From the NCBI GenBank assembly GCA_050951585.1, contig JBMNJI010000009.1, forward strand, positions 1 to 40,658: 40,658 bases of DNA, read 5' to 3'. The position numbers were made by a program, and so were the translations under genes. Below the pieces are notes generated by a model. The model did not search any database. It saw only the letters and a program-made list of their open reading frames with translations, and had not been told where the DNA came from. Shown one piece after another: positions 24,564-32,841 of the stretch (position 1 is its first letter; each line of letters begins with the position of its first letter). The stretch is from UBA3937 sp050951585. Its GTDB lineage: Bacteria > Bacillota > Peptococcia > DRI-13 > DTU073.

Positions 24564-25970
24564 ATGACGGCAACAAGAGTGGGCATAACCGACACAACCC
24601 TGAGGGATGGGCATCAGTCCTTATTAGCCACCCGGATGAAGATCGAGGATATGTTGCCTATTGCGGCCAGGATGGATGAAGTTGGGTTTCATTCGATGGA
24701 AGTATGGGGTGGCGCGACCTTTGATACCTGTATGCGGTTTTTGAATGAGGATCCGTGGGAACGGTTGGACAAAATAAAGCAAGTTCTCAAGAAAACGAAG
24801 TTACAGATGCTCTTGCGCGGGCAGAATCTGGTGGGCTACAGGCATTATGCGGATGATGTGGTCGAGGAGTTTGTGAAAAAAGCGGTTGCCCACGGGATGG
24901 ATATCTTTCGGATTTTTGACGCGATGAATGATGTCCGCAACTTACAAAAGTCCATGGAAGCGGCCAAAAAAGAAGGAGCACATGTTCAGGCGACGATTTC
25001 CTATACCGTGAGCCCCGTGCATAATCTCGCCTATTTTCTCGAGATGGGGCGGAAGCTGGTCGAACTTGGGGCGGATTCTTTCTGTATCAAGGATATGGCG
25101 GGGATCTTAAAGCCATATGCCGCTTTTGAATTAGTGAGTGCCCTGAAGGAGCACTTTGGGCTTCCGGTGCAGGTACATACCCATTATACGAGCGGGATGG
25201 GGGCGATGATGTATTTGAAGGCGATTGAGGCCGGTGCCGATGGGGTGGATACGGCCATCTCCACTTTAGCGATGGGGACCTCTCAGCCTGCTACGGAAAC
25301 GATGGTGGCAACCCTGGAGGGTACTCCTTATGAGACGGGACTCAATCTGGAAGCACTTTCGGAAATTGCCGCCTATTTTAAAGAGGTGCGGGCGAAATAT
25401 CATGATTTTGATGTTTATAAAGACGGGGTGGACGTCAACGTTCTATTGTATCAGGTTCCGGGCGGGATGCTTTCCAATTTTATGTCCCAGCTTCAGCAGC
25501 AGAATGCGCTGGAGAAGTTGCCTGATGTTCTTGCGGAGGTTCCGCGCGTAAGGGAAGAGCTGGGTTATCCCCCGCTGGTTACCCCGACGAGCCAGATTGT
25601 CGGGACACAGGCGGTGCTGAATGTGTTAATGGGGCGTTACACAATGGTGACCAATGAAGTAAGAAACTACATGCGGGGTCTTTACGGCGCCACACCGGCC
25701 CCGGTTAACGAGGAAATCAGGAAAAAAATAATCGGGGATGAAACACCGATTACCGGGCGCCCCGCCGATCAAATCGAACCCCAATTATTAAAGGCGCGGC
25801 AGGAAATCGGGATTTACCTGCAGAAAGAGGAGGATGTTCTTTCCTATGCTATCTTCCCGCAGGTGGCGAAAAAGTTTCTGGAAGAACGCTATGCGGCCAA
25901 GTGTCATGTGGATTTTCAACTGGCTCAGGAGAATGAGTTAGCGATGGACGCGCAGGTCTACCCTTTATGA
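24564..25970 (+). CDS. Carboxyltransferase subunit (oxaloacetate decarboxylase alpha / pyruvate carboxylase subunit B)
   Basis: A 468-residue biotin-dependent carboxyltransferase. It moves a carboxyl group between carboxybiotin and pyruvate/oxaloacetate. The TIM barrel has TDTTLRDGHQSLLATRM with metal ligand D10, the site of the usually carboxylated Lys at K176 (FCIKDMAG), and metal ligands H205 and H207 (QVHTHYTSG). The C-terminal conserved helical domain is present but the biotin-carrier domain is not, and the protein ends at about 468 residues. A separate biotin protein and carboxylase must be elsewhere. ATG 24564 has GGAGGG 9 nt upstream; an in-frame TTG at 24507 lacks such a site. Direction of the reaction is not decidable here. 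Confidence 0.92.
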   Translation: MTATRVGITDTTLRDGHQSLLATRMKIEDMLPIAARMDEVGFHSMEVWGGATFDTCMRFLNEDPWERLDKIKQVLKKTKLQMLLRGQNLVGYRHYADDVVEEFVKKAVAHGMDIFRIFDAMNDVRNLQKSMEAAKKEGAHVQATISYTVSPVHNLAYFLEMGRKLVELGADSFCIKDMAGILKPYAAFELVSALKEHFGLPVQVHTHYTSGMGAMMYLKAIEAGADGVDTAISTLAMGTSQPATETMVATLEGTPYETGLNLEALSEIAAYFKEVRAKYHDFDVYKDGVDVNVLLYQVPGGMLSNFMSQLQQQNALEKLPDVLAEVPRVREELGYPPLVTPTSQIVGTQAVLNVLMGRYTMVTNEVRNYMRGLYGATPAPVNEEIRKKIIGDETPITGRPADQIEPQLLKARQEIGIYLQKEEDVLSYAIFPQVAKKFLEERYAAKCHVDFQLAQENELAMDAQVYPL

Positions 25971-26022
25971 AACGGGCGTAGAATCAAGGAAAGGGCAGTG
26001 TTAGTACCGGGAAAAAAGACAG

Positions 26023-26063
26023 GGAACTCATGGGTTAAGCATACTCATGGGTTCCTTTTTTTT
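26023..26063 (+). terminator. Rho-independent terminator
   Basis: A 13-bp stem with two G-T wobbles (26023-26035 with 26043-26055), a short loop and a run of T. It ends the carboxyltransferase unit. Confidence 0.9.
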
Positions 26064-26179
26064 GCGGGTTTTTAATATTCTTTAATGATTGGCAGGAAAA
26101 ATGGAAATTCAGCGCGAATAATTAGTTAAATGAGGATTAATTTTATAAAATAACGATAATTATGATAGAAGGGGACTTT

Positions 26180-27316
26180 ATGCAACTGCCGAATCTTGAC
26201 ATAATTCTGGCGCAAACGCTTCTTGCCATTGAAACGGGCCGCAACCAGATTTTTGAGATAGTTGAAAATGCCCGATCGGAAACAGATCGTTTGCGGATCG
26301 AACTGGGGCAAATTCAGCGCAGCGTGCTGGAAACAATCACGGAAGTGGATCGTCTCGATATGCTCGAAAGGTCCTCACGCATGCGATTAATGCAGGTCAG
26401 CAAGGATTTTGAGCGTTATACGGAAAAAGAAGTGAAACAGGCCTATGACCGGGCCAGTGAACTGCAGGTGGAGTTGGCTTCCCTCAGAGAACGGGAGAAG
26501 CAGTTGAAATTAAGACGGAATGAGGTGGAGCGCAGTTTAAGAAAGCTTGAACAGACAGTTGATAAGGCCGAAGGATTAATTGCGCAGATCGGAGTAATTT
26601 TTGACTACCTTGAAGGCAGTATGAAAAGTATTAACGCGCAAATCGAGGTAGCCATGCACCGGCGTCAGTTCGCCCCGAAGATTATTCAGACGCAGGAGGA
26701 GGAAAGGCGGAGAATCGCCCGGGAAATACACGACGGTCCGGCGCAGTCCATGGCGAATATTGTTTTGCGGGCTGAAGTATGCGAAAAAATATTAGAGATA
26801 GATCGGGACGGTCTGAAGCAGGAATTGGCCGAACTCAAGGATGCCGTGAAAAAAAGCCTGCAGGATGTCCGCCGCATTATTTTTGATTTGCGTCCCATGG
26901 GGCTTGATGACTTGGGCATTACTCCTGCGGTTACCCGTTATTTGGAGACTTTCCGGGAAAGGTATCCCGCTTTGGAGGTAGAAAGTGAATTCACCGGGCA
27001 GCAGCAACGTTTCGAGTCGGTAGTCGAGGTTGCTTTATACCGCATCATTCAGGAGGCTTTGCAGAATGTGGTGAAGCATGCGCGGGCAACCCATGTCAAA
27101 GTGTTGCTGGGAAATGACGGTAAACGGTTTAGTGTGAGGATAATTGACGATGGGCATGGCTTTGACGTGCACAAATTCATGGAAGCGCCCAAAAAGGATA
27201 ATTACGGGTTGATTGGCATGAAGGAGCGCATGGAAATACTGGGCGGACAGCTCCATATCAATTCGCAAACAGGTAAAGGAACGGAAATTTTAGCCGTCAT
27301 ACCAATAGATTTATAA
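26180..27316 (+). CDS. degS: DegS-like sensor histidine kinase
   Basis: A 378-residue soluble histidine kinase of the DegS type without membrane helices. A long coiled-coil sensor domain (about residues 10-160) is followed by the HisKA_3 segment EEERRRIAREIHDGPAQ with phospho-acceptor H184. The HATPase_c domain has NVVKHA, DDGHGFD and YGLIGMKER. It should phosphorylate the DegU-like regulator encoded 14 nt downstream. ATG 26180 is preceded by GAAGGGGA at 5 nt; the in-frame ATG 26162 has no such site. The location just before a Tad pilus locus suggests, but does not prove, that the pilus is a target. Confidence 0.9.
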   Translation: MQLPNLDIILAQTLLAIETGRNQIFEIVENARSETDRLRIELGQIQRSVLETITEVDRLDMLERSSRMRLMQVSKDFERYTEKEVKQAYDRASELQVELASLREREKQLKLRRNEVERSLRKLEQTVDKAEGLIAQIGVIFDYLEGSMKSINAQIEVAMHRRQFAPKIIQTQEEERRRIAREIHDGPAQSMANIVLRAEVCEKILEIDRDGLKQELAELKDAVKKSLQDVRRIIFDLRPMGLDDLGITPAVTRYLETFRERYPALEVESEFTGQQQRFESVVEVALYRIIQEALQNVVKHARATHVKVLLGNDGKRFSVRIIDDGHGFDVHKFMEAPKKDNYGLIGMKERMEILGGQLHINSQTGKGTEILAVIPIDL

Positions 27317-27330
27317 AGGAGTGATACAGG

Positions 27331-27990
27331 ATGGGCAATGAAAAAGTGCGGATAATTATTATCGATGATCATCCGCTGGTCAGAGAAGGGTTAAAGAAAC
27401 TGCTGGAACTGGAAAAGGACATCGAGGTTTTAGATGTGGCCGGGGACGGGCAGGGAGCCATAAACATGACCCGTAAGTTGAGACCGGATGTGATTTTGAT
27501 GGACATCAACATGCCGGGAACGAACGGAATCGAAGCGACAAAAGTAATTAAGCGGGAATTCCCCAATATCGGTATTGTCGCTTTAACGGCCCATGAGGAA
27601 GAGGAATATGTGCTTGACCTGGTTCGGGCGGGAGTTTCCGGTTATGTTCTGAAGGATATCTGTCCGGAGAAACTGGTGGAGACCATCAAAGAGGTAGCGC
27701 AGGGGCACTCCGTGGTTGATCCGAGCATCACTAAACTGCTTTTTACGGAAGTCAACCGCATCGGCCGGGGCGTCATGCCCAAAGAAGAAGGGAAATCCAT
27801 GACCAGCCGGGAAATGGACATTTTGAAGCTATTGACCAAAGGATACAGCAACAAGGAAATTGCCGGCGAGCTGCTGATCAGTGAAAAAACAGTCAAGAAT
27901 CATATTACCAGTATCTTCCGCAAAATTAAGGTGGATGACCGCACCCAGGCTGTTTTATATGCTGTCAAACATCGCCTCGTGGAGCTCTAG
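27331..27990 (+). CDS. degU: DegU-like response regulator (NarL/LuxR type)
   Basis: A 219-residue response regulator. The receiver domain has the acidic pair D12-D13, phosphorylation site D58 (VILMDINMPG) and K108 (YVLKD). The C-terminal LuxR-type helix-turn-helix spans about residues 150-215, with TSREMDILKLLTKGYSNKEIA and SEKTVKNHITSIFRKI. It is the partner of the DegS-like kinase and is encoded in the same operon. In Bacillus DegU controls exoproteins and motility; here the neighbours are pilus genes. Confidence 0.93.
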   Translation: MGNEKVRIIIIDDHPLVREGLKKLLELEKDIEVLDVAGDGQGAINMTRKLRPDVILMDINMPGTNGIEATKVIKREFPNIGIVALTAHEEEEYVLDLVRAGVSGYVLKDICPEKLVETIKEVAQGHSVVDPSITKLLFTEVNRIGRGVMPKEEGKSMTSREMDILKLLTKGYSNKEIAGELLISEKTVKNHITSIFRKIKVDDRTQAVLYAVKHRLVEL

Positions 27991-28081
27991 GATATTGGCG
28001 AGTCAGGATGGTGACATTTTTTCACTCCCCGCATAAAGTACTGCAGAGAGTAAACCGCAGCAAGCACACTGCACCAGAATA

Positions 28082-28360
28082 ATGTACAAAGCAAGACACA
28101 ATGAGAAATGCCGAAAGCGCAGTGGAATGATGCGGGAGGAAGTGTCACGGGTGGGAGAATTAATTCTGCTGTTTGTGGTGGCGGTGTATTTTTGCTATGG
28201 CTTTTATGCTTTAAACCGAGAGAGCGGATGGCAATTAATGAATAAACTGAGGGACTTTAGTCGTAGCTTAACGCTGGGACTTAAGCAGGCCCCTCCTAGG
28301 ACCATCAAAAGAAAAAAATTAGGACTTATTTTGCGTAAAAACAGGAATAAGGGCGAATAG
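28082..28360 (+). CDS. Small single-helix membrane protein, unknown
   Basis: An open frame for up to 92 residues lying between degU and the Flp pilin gene. It encodes a hydrophobic helix (GELILLFVVAVYFCYGFYAL) and then a very basic tail (RTIKRKKLGLILRKNRNK). The start is uncertain: ATG 28082 has no ribosome-binding site, while GTG 28151 has GGGAGGA about 10 nt upstream and would give about 69 residues. I do not recognise the family. The inside-positive tail suggests a small inner-membrane protein, perhaps connected with the pilus. Confidence 0.5.
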   Translation: MYKARHNEKCRKRSGMMREEVSRVGELILLFVVAVYFCYGFYALNRESGWQLMNKLRDFSRSLTLGLKQAPPRTIKRKKLGLILRKNRNKGE

Positions 28361-28442
28361 TAAAAAAATTTATATGATTATATAATGAAATAAAGAATAG
28401 GAATATTATCTAATTCACGGTGAAATGAAAGGAGATGTGAAG

Positions 28443-28643
28443 ATGGCTGCTTTATTAAAGAGATTAGTACGGGAAGAAAAAGGACAAGGCATGGCGGAGT
28501 ATGGCCTTATTTTAGCGTTAGTAGCCGTTGCGGTTATTGCCGCTTTAGTAGTCCTTGGGCCGACAATCGCTGAGAAGATTAGAGGCGTAAGTGACTCTAT
28601 TGAAAACCCGCCTGATCCGCCGGCAGAAGGAGCAGGGTCTTAA
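28443..28643 (+). CDS. flp: Flp/Fap-type pilin
   Basis: A 66-residue Flp pilin precursor, the structural subunit of the Tad pilus. A short basic leader ends in E-E-K-G (cleavage after G14). The mature protein begins QGMAEYGLILAL with the Flp hallmarks Glu+5 and Tyr+6, followed by one hydrophobic helix and a short Pro-rich tail. The prepilin peptidase encoded next should process it. ATG 28443 has GGAG 9 nt upstream, better than ATG 28425. It is the only pilin gene seen in the locus. Confidence 0.93.
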   Translation: MAALLKRLVREEKGQGMAEYGLILALVAVAVIAALVVLGPTIAEKIRGVSDSIENPPDPPAEGAGS

Positions 28644-28695
28644 TCGTTACTGCTTCTTGGTGAATCCATTACATTGCTACTTAATTACATAAGAT

Positions 28696-28733
28696 AATGT
28701 TGGGCTCTGCTCTTGCCGGTGGAGCCCAATATT
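28696..28733 (+). other. Intercistronic stem-loop between pilin and peptidase genes
   Basis: A 12-bp stem with one wobble (28696-28707 with 28722-28733) and a 14-nt loop. There is no T run, so full termination is unlikely. It may protect or process the pilin mRNA or act as a partial attenuator, keeping pilin more abundant than the machinery encoded downstream. Confidence 0.65.
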
Positions 28734-28754
28734 GCCTTCTAAGGGGGTGATTCC

Positions 28755-29288
28755 GTGAGGGTACTGGTGATCTTACCGAATGTGCTATTAGTTGCGACTT
28801 TACTGGTCTCTTGCTATACCGATCTTAAAAAGCGCAAGGTGTTGAATGTGGTGGTGTTTCCCGCCGCAGTGCTGGCTTTGGTGTTACAGCTTCTTTTGCA
28901 GGGCGGTGCCGGTGCGCTTTTTTGGCTGAAAGGGACCCTCGCCGGAATCGGGTTGTTATTTATTCCTTTTGCTTGTGGTGGCATCGGGGCAGGGGATGTA
29001 AAGCTTTTGGGGGTTGTTGGAGCGTTTAAGGGTGCGGGTTTTGCTTTCTGGACGTTTTTGTGTGCGGCATTGCTGGGAGGCTTGTTCGCGCTCCTTTTTC
29101 TAATCAAAAGAAAAGAATTGCGGCAGACAGTGGCGAAAATGGGAGGGGCGTTGAAGCTGTTCCTTTTTTCCTGTTTCCGCGTTTGGAATATGGGGGAATT
29201 AGACGAGGAGAAAGAAAGGGCAACCATCCCTTATGGGGTGGCGATTGCCTTGGGTAGTTTGCTTTGCTTGGCAGGTGAACTGTTGTGA
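28755..29288 (+). CDS. cpaA: Prepilin peptidase (CpaA/TadV, A24 family)
   Basis: A 177-residue polytopic aspartic protease of the A24 family. It removes the leader of Flp pilin and probably of TadE. Both catalytic aspartates are visible: D23 (YTDLKKRK) and D81 in the GIGAGDVKLLG motif. The GTG start follows AAGGGGGTGA. It lacks the N-methylase domain of PilD, as is usual for the Tad type. The stop overlaps the GTG of tadE by 4 bp. Confidence 0.92.
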   Translation: MRVLVILPNVLLVATLLVSCYTDLKKRKVLNVVVFPAAVLALVLQLLLQGGAGALFWLKGTLAGIGLLFIPFACGGIGAGDVKLLGVVGAFKGAGFAFWTFLCAALLGGLFALLFLIKRKELRQTVAKMGGALKLFLFSCFRVWNMGELDEEKERATIPYGVAIALGSLLCLAGELL

Positions 29289-29692
29289 GGTGCCATAAAA
29301 AAGAAAATTCTGAGCAAGGTCAGGGATTGGTTGAATTAGCGCTTGTTCTACCCATCCTGTTATTGCTCTTATTTGGAATAATTGAGTTTGGCCGGGTGAT
29401 GGGCGCAGGGGTGATCGTGACACACAGCGCCCGGGATGCGGCGCGTTACGGGGCTGTAGGAGCAACCAACAATGAAATTGTCGAACGGATCCGGACAAAT
29501 ACGGCAGCTTCCCTTTATGACCCGTCCGCACCAAGCGACTTGCAGATTGAAATTACCCGGACAGATGTCAATGGGGGAAGAGATATTGAGGTAAATGTCA
29601 GTTATGCTGTTCAACTCTATATGCCGATTATTCCCGGGCTTATCGGCAATCCGTTTATTGTGGAGGGAAGCTCGCTGATGCGGCTGGAATAG
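29285..29692 (+). CDS. tadE: TadE-family pseudopilin
   Basis: A 135-residue TadE-like protein (PF07811). The N-terminal segment EQGQGLVELALVLPILLLLLFGIIEFGR is the family signature (shown in parts: a prepilin-like Gly-Leu-Val-Glu site and one hydrophobic helix). The rest is an extracytoplasmic domain. It is a minor pseudopilin needed for Tad pilus assembly. The gene overlaps the peptidase gene by 4 bp, which indicates coupled translation. Confidence 0.88.
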   Translation: MRCHKKENSEQGQGLVELALVLPILLLLLFGIIEFGRVMGAGVIVTHSARDAARYGAVGATNNEIVERIRTNTAASLYDPSAPSDLQIEITRTDVNGGRDIEVNVSYAVQLYMPIIPGLIGNPFIVEGSSLMRLE

Positions 29693-29716
29693 ATTGTTCG
29701 CGAAGAGGTGTGTAGG

Positions 29717-30685
29717 ATGATGAACACATTGCTGAGAAAATTGAAAATTGTGGTGCCGGGGATCAGAAAAAAAGTGGGGAATGAGCAAGGCTCGGTCCTT
29801 GTGCTTTTTGCCATGTCTCTCACCGTCTTGCTGGGTTTTACCGCCTTAGTAATTGATGTTGGTACGGCCTATTTGCAAAATGTACGGCTTTCCAATGCTG
29901 TCGATGCGGCCGCTTTGGCAGGGAGTCAGGCGTTGCCTGATTCTCCGGCGCGGGCTTATCAGTTAGCGTTGGATTATGCGCAAAAAAACGGTGTTGCGCC
30001 CGAAGACATCACGATTGAGATTGCCGATAATAACCGGGAGATCAGGGTTGAGGCCAGAAAACATGTCGCCTATTCTTTTGCTCCGGTGTTAGGAATCTCT
30101 TCCGTAGATGTTCAGCAGGGGGCCGGGGCGAAAGTGGGGGCCGTATCTTCGGTGTGGGGCGCCGTACCTTTTAGTATACAGGAACAGGAACTAGCTTATG
30201 GTGAAGAGTATCTCTTAAAATCCGGCTCGGGTAGTAACCCGCCGGGCGGGGCACAGCACTCAGGCTGGTTCGGGGCCTTACGTTTGAGCGGAAATGGCGC
30301 CAGCAGTTATGAGCAGGATATAAAATATGGCTATCAAGGCTGGTTGACAATCGGTGATGTCGTGGATATTGAGAACGGTAATATGTCAGGGCCGACAACG
30401 CGCGGCGTTAACTATCGGATCAGCCAGTGCAAACATACACCGGCTTGTAGCGATGAGCATTTTGCTGCTGATTGTCCCAGGCTGCTCAAGGTTCCGGTGG
30501 TTGAGCCTTATGGAAAAAAGACAGTGCGGGTAAAAGGATTTGCAATTTTCTTCCTGGATAGGGTTGACGGTCAGGGCAATCAGAATAATGTGTGGGGTAC
30601 ATTTGTCCGCATGAGTGTACCGGGGGAAATTACCGATGACCCGGCGGCCGATTATGGAGCCAACGGCTATGTATTAAGCTATTAA
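29717..30685 (+). CDS. TadG-like pilus assembly protein
   Basis: A 322-residue protein with a TadG-type N-terminus (PF13400): EQGSVLVLFAMSLTVLLGFTALVIDVG, then the AVDAAALAGSQAL helix (quoted in part). The rest is an extracytoplasmic domain with a Cys-containing stretch (C-KHTPAC, later C) that could be disulfide-bonded or metal-binding. No von Willebrand factor domain is visible, so it is shorter than proteobacterial TadG. ATG 29717 has AAGAGG 8 nt upstream and is preferred over GTG 29708. It follows tadE by 24 nt. Confidence 0.85.
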   Translation: MMNTLLRKLKIVVPGIRKKVGNEQGSVLVLFAMSLTVLLGFTALVIDVGTAYLQNVRLSNAVDAAALAGSQALPDSPARAYQLALDYAQKNGVAPEDITIEIADNNREIRVEARKHVAYSFAPVLGISSVDVQQGAGAKVGAVSSVWGAVPFSIQEQELAYGEEYLLKSGSGSNPPGGAQHSGWFGALRLSGNGASSYEQDIKYGYQGWLTIGDVVDIENGNMSGPTTRGVNYRISQCKHTPACSDEHFAADCPRLLKVPVVEPYGKKTVRVKGFAIFFLDRVDGQGNQNNVWGTFVRMSVPGEITDDPAADYGANGYVLSY

Positions 30686-30751
30686 GCGATGAAGTTGGTT
30701 CAAGCAATGAGCGGATTTTTGTAATAGTTGAGTAAAGTGGAGGGGATCTGA

Positions 30752-31474
30752 TTGAAAAGCAAATGGATATATGCCGCGGCACTAATCTTTGGCTTGTTAA
30801 CCTGCTATTTTTTATATGACTTTTTAGCGGAAGTGGAAAAAACCACTTTGGATGCGCAAACGGAAACAGTAGTGGTCGTTACCCGCAATATTCCGGCGAA
30901 GACGCTTCTTACCCCGGAAATGCTCGATGTAAAAAAAGTGCCGCTGGGGTCGGCGCATGCCCAGGCTGTACGGGAGATAAAGGACGGGGTAGGGACGATT
31001 ACCCTGATTCCTTTGCTCGAAGGTGAACAATTATTAAGAAATAAACTGGCCGTCAAAGATGACTTCAAAAACGGTTTGGCGTACGTTATTCCGCCGGGGA
31101 AAAGAGCGATGAGTATCCCCATCGACGCGATCAGTGGTGTAGCAGATATGCTGCAGCCGGGAGACCGCGTTGATGTGCTGACAGTCGTTTCGGCGATTAC
31201 CCGGGACAAAGAAGAGGAGATTTATTCCGTGGTTGTTCTGCAGAATATCGAGATATTGGCGGTCGGCAAGAATATTGACCCCAAAAATAAAGTAAGCAGT
31301 TCAGAGCAGGAGCAACAAGGTACCAAGACGGTAACGCTTGCTGTCACCGTGGAGGAAGCACAGTCCCTCTTTCTGGCCAATCAACAAGGGGTGATTCGCC
31401 TCATGCTGCGTTCGCCGGTAGATGATGAAACTGTGACGGCTTCCCCGTTCCCGCAGGACAAATTGCTCGAGTAA
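30752..31474 (+). CDS. cpaB: CpaB/RcpC Flp pilus assembly protein
   Basis: A 240-residue CpaB/RcpC family protein. One N-terminal membrane helix (about residues 5-22) is followed by an SAF domain (VVVTRNIPAKTLLTPEMLDVKKVP, quoted in part) and the RcpC-type segment GKRAMSIPIDAISGVADMLQPGDRVDV (residues about 120-147). A C-terminal TVTLAVTVEEAQSLFLANQQG completes the family pattern. In two-membrane bacteria CpaB works with a secretin; none is encoded here. TTG start with GGAGGGG 6 nt upstream. Confidence 0.9.
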   Translation: MKSKWIYAAALIFGLLTCYFLYDFLAEVEKTTLDAQTETVVVVTRNIPAKTLLTPEMLDVKKVPLGSAHAQAVREIKDGVGTITLIPLLEGEQLLRNKLAVKDDFKNGLAYVIPPGKRAMSIPIDAISGVADMLQPGDRVDVLTVVSAITRDKEEEIYSVVVLQNIEILAVGKNIDPKNKVSSSEQEQQGTKTVTLAVTVEEAQSLFLANQQGVIRLMLRSPVDDETVTASPFPQDKLLE

Positions 31475-31601
31475 ACTTAAGTGAACTTTAACATTATGTA
31501 GACCTTAATTGCTGGCCCAAGACCCGGGTAATCCTTACAGAAAACCGAAAAACAAGCGTAGCCGTATATTGAGCGCTTGCCGCAAGAAGGAGGATGTAGA
31601 A

Positions 31602-32810
31602 ATGGACAAGGTTGAGAAAATACGGGTTTTAATCGTCGATGATAACGAGGATACGCGGTTGAATATTCGCCGCATGCTTTCCTTTTCCCAGGATATTATC
31701 GTGGTGGGGGATGCCCGTGATGGGTTGGAGGCCGTGCAAAAGAGCAAGGAGTTACAGCCGGATATTGTGTTGATGGATATTAACATGCCGAAAATGGATG
31801 GACTGGAGGCGGCCGAAAAAATCACGATAGGAGTGCCGAAATGTGCGGTGATTGTCATTAGTGTGCAGGGCGAGCAGGAATATTTGCGGAAGGCCATGAT
31901 GTCGGGCGCGCGCTCCTATTTAGTAAAACCCTTTAACAGTGATGAATTAATTAACACCATTCAAAGCGTTTATCAAATTGAAGCCAAAAAGCAGAATCAG
32001 TCAGCGGAAACAATAGAAGAAACAGATAAATGTGAAGTGGTGACGGTTTTCGGGACAAAAGGCGGTGTCGGGAAAACAACGATCGCCGTAAATCTGGCGG
32101 TGTTGCTCGCCAAAAAGAAAAAGAAGGTGGCCATCCTTGATCTTGATTTACAGTTTGGGGATGTTACCATTTTCCTGAATCTTTATCCGCGCCGGACCAT
32201 CTCGGAATTAGTGCAGGAGGGAGCCCTTGACCTGGAATTAGTGGAAAGCAATCTGACGGAGCATAACTCCGGGGTCAAGATACTCCCGGCCCCCAGCCGT
32301 CCGGAGTACGCCGAGTTGGTCACGCCCGCCTATGTTGAAGACATTATTAAACTGCTCAAGGTTGACTATGATTACATTATTATTGATACGCCGCCGCTTT
32401 TTAATGAGATTAATCTTACGGCTCTGGATCTGTCCAACCAGGTTCTGCTAGTGTTGGGGATGGATCTGGCGACGATTAAGAATATTAAGCTTAGTCTGGA
32501 GTTGTTGGCTTCTCTGAATCACCGGGAAAAAATCAAATTGATTCTGAACAGGGCTTCAGACGATATGGGAATTACGGTTTCTGATGCGGAGGAGACCCTC
32601 AATTTTTTGGTCGCGGCGCAGATTCCCAGCGAAGGACGCATTGTGGTCCCCGCCTTGAATGAAGGGATTCCTTTTACTATTTCCAATCCTCTGGGGAAGG
32701 CAAGTCTGGCTTTACAAAAGATTGCTGACATGGTTACTGCCGATAAAGGCGGGCAGAAAGCCTTAAAAGCGAAACGTGATAAAAAAATATTCGGACGGTT
32801 ATTTAAATAG
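31602..32810 (+). CDS. cpaE: CpaE/TadZ-type protein: receiver domain fused to MinD/ParA-like ATPase
   Basis: A 402-residue TadZ/CpaE-like protein that localises the pilus machine. The N-terminal receiver domain is complete, with D13-D14 and phosphorylatable D59 (VLMDINMPK) plus K in YLVKPF. After a Gln/Glu linker (about 127-140), the ATPase domain starts with deviant Walker A KGGVGKTT (K153 to T160) and continues with ILDLDLQFGDV and IIIDTPPLF. ATG 31602 has AAGGAGG upstream; the in-frame upstream extension lacks support. Many CpaE receivers are degenerate; this one looks functional and may be fed by a histidine kinase. Confidence 0.92.
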   Translation: MDKVEKIRVLIVDDNEDTRLNIRRMLSFSQDIIVVGDARDGLEAVQKSKELQPDIVLMDINMPKMDGLEAAEKITIGVPKCAVIVISVQGEQEYLRKAMMSGARSYLVKPFNSDELINTIQSVYQIEAKKQNQSAETIEETDKCEVVTVFGTKGGVGKTTIAVNLAVLLAKKKKKVAILDLDLQFGDVTIFLNLYPRRTISELVQEGALDLELVESNLTEHNSGVKILPAPSRPEYAELVTPAYVEDIIKLLKVDYDYIIIDTPPLFNEINLTALDLSNQVLLVLGMDLATIKNIKLSLELLASLNHREKIKLILNRASDDMGITVSDAEETLNFLVAAQIPSEGRIVVPALNEGIPFTISNPLGKASLALQKIADMVTADKGGQKALKAKRDKKIFGRLFK

Positions 32811-32841
32811 CAAATAGCAGCGATAAATGGGGTGAGGTAAG

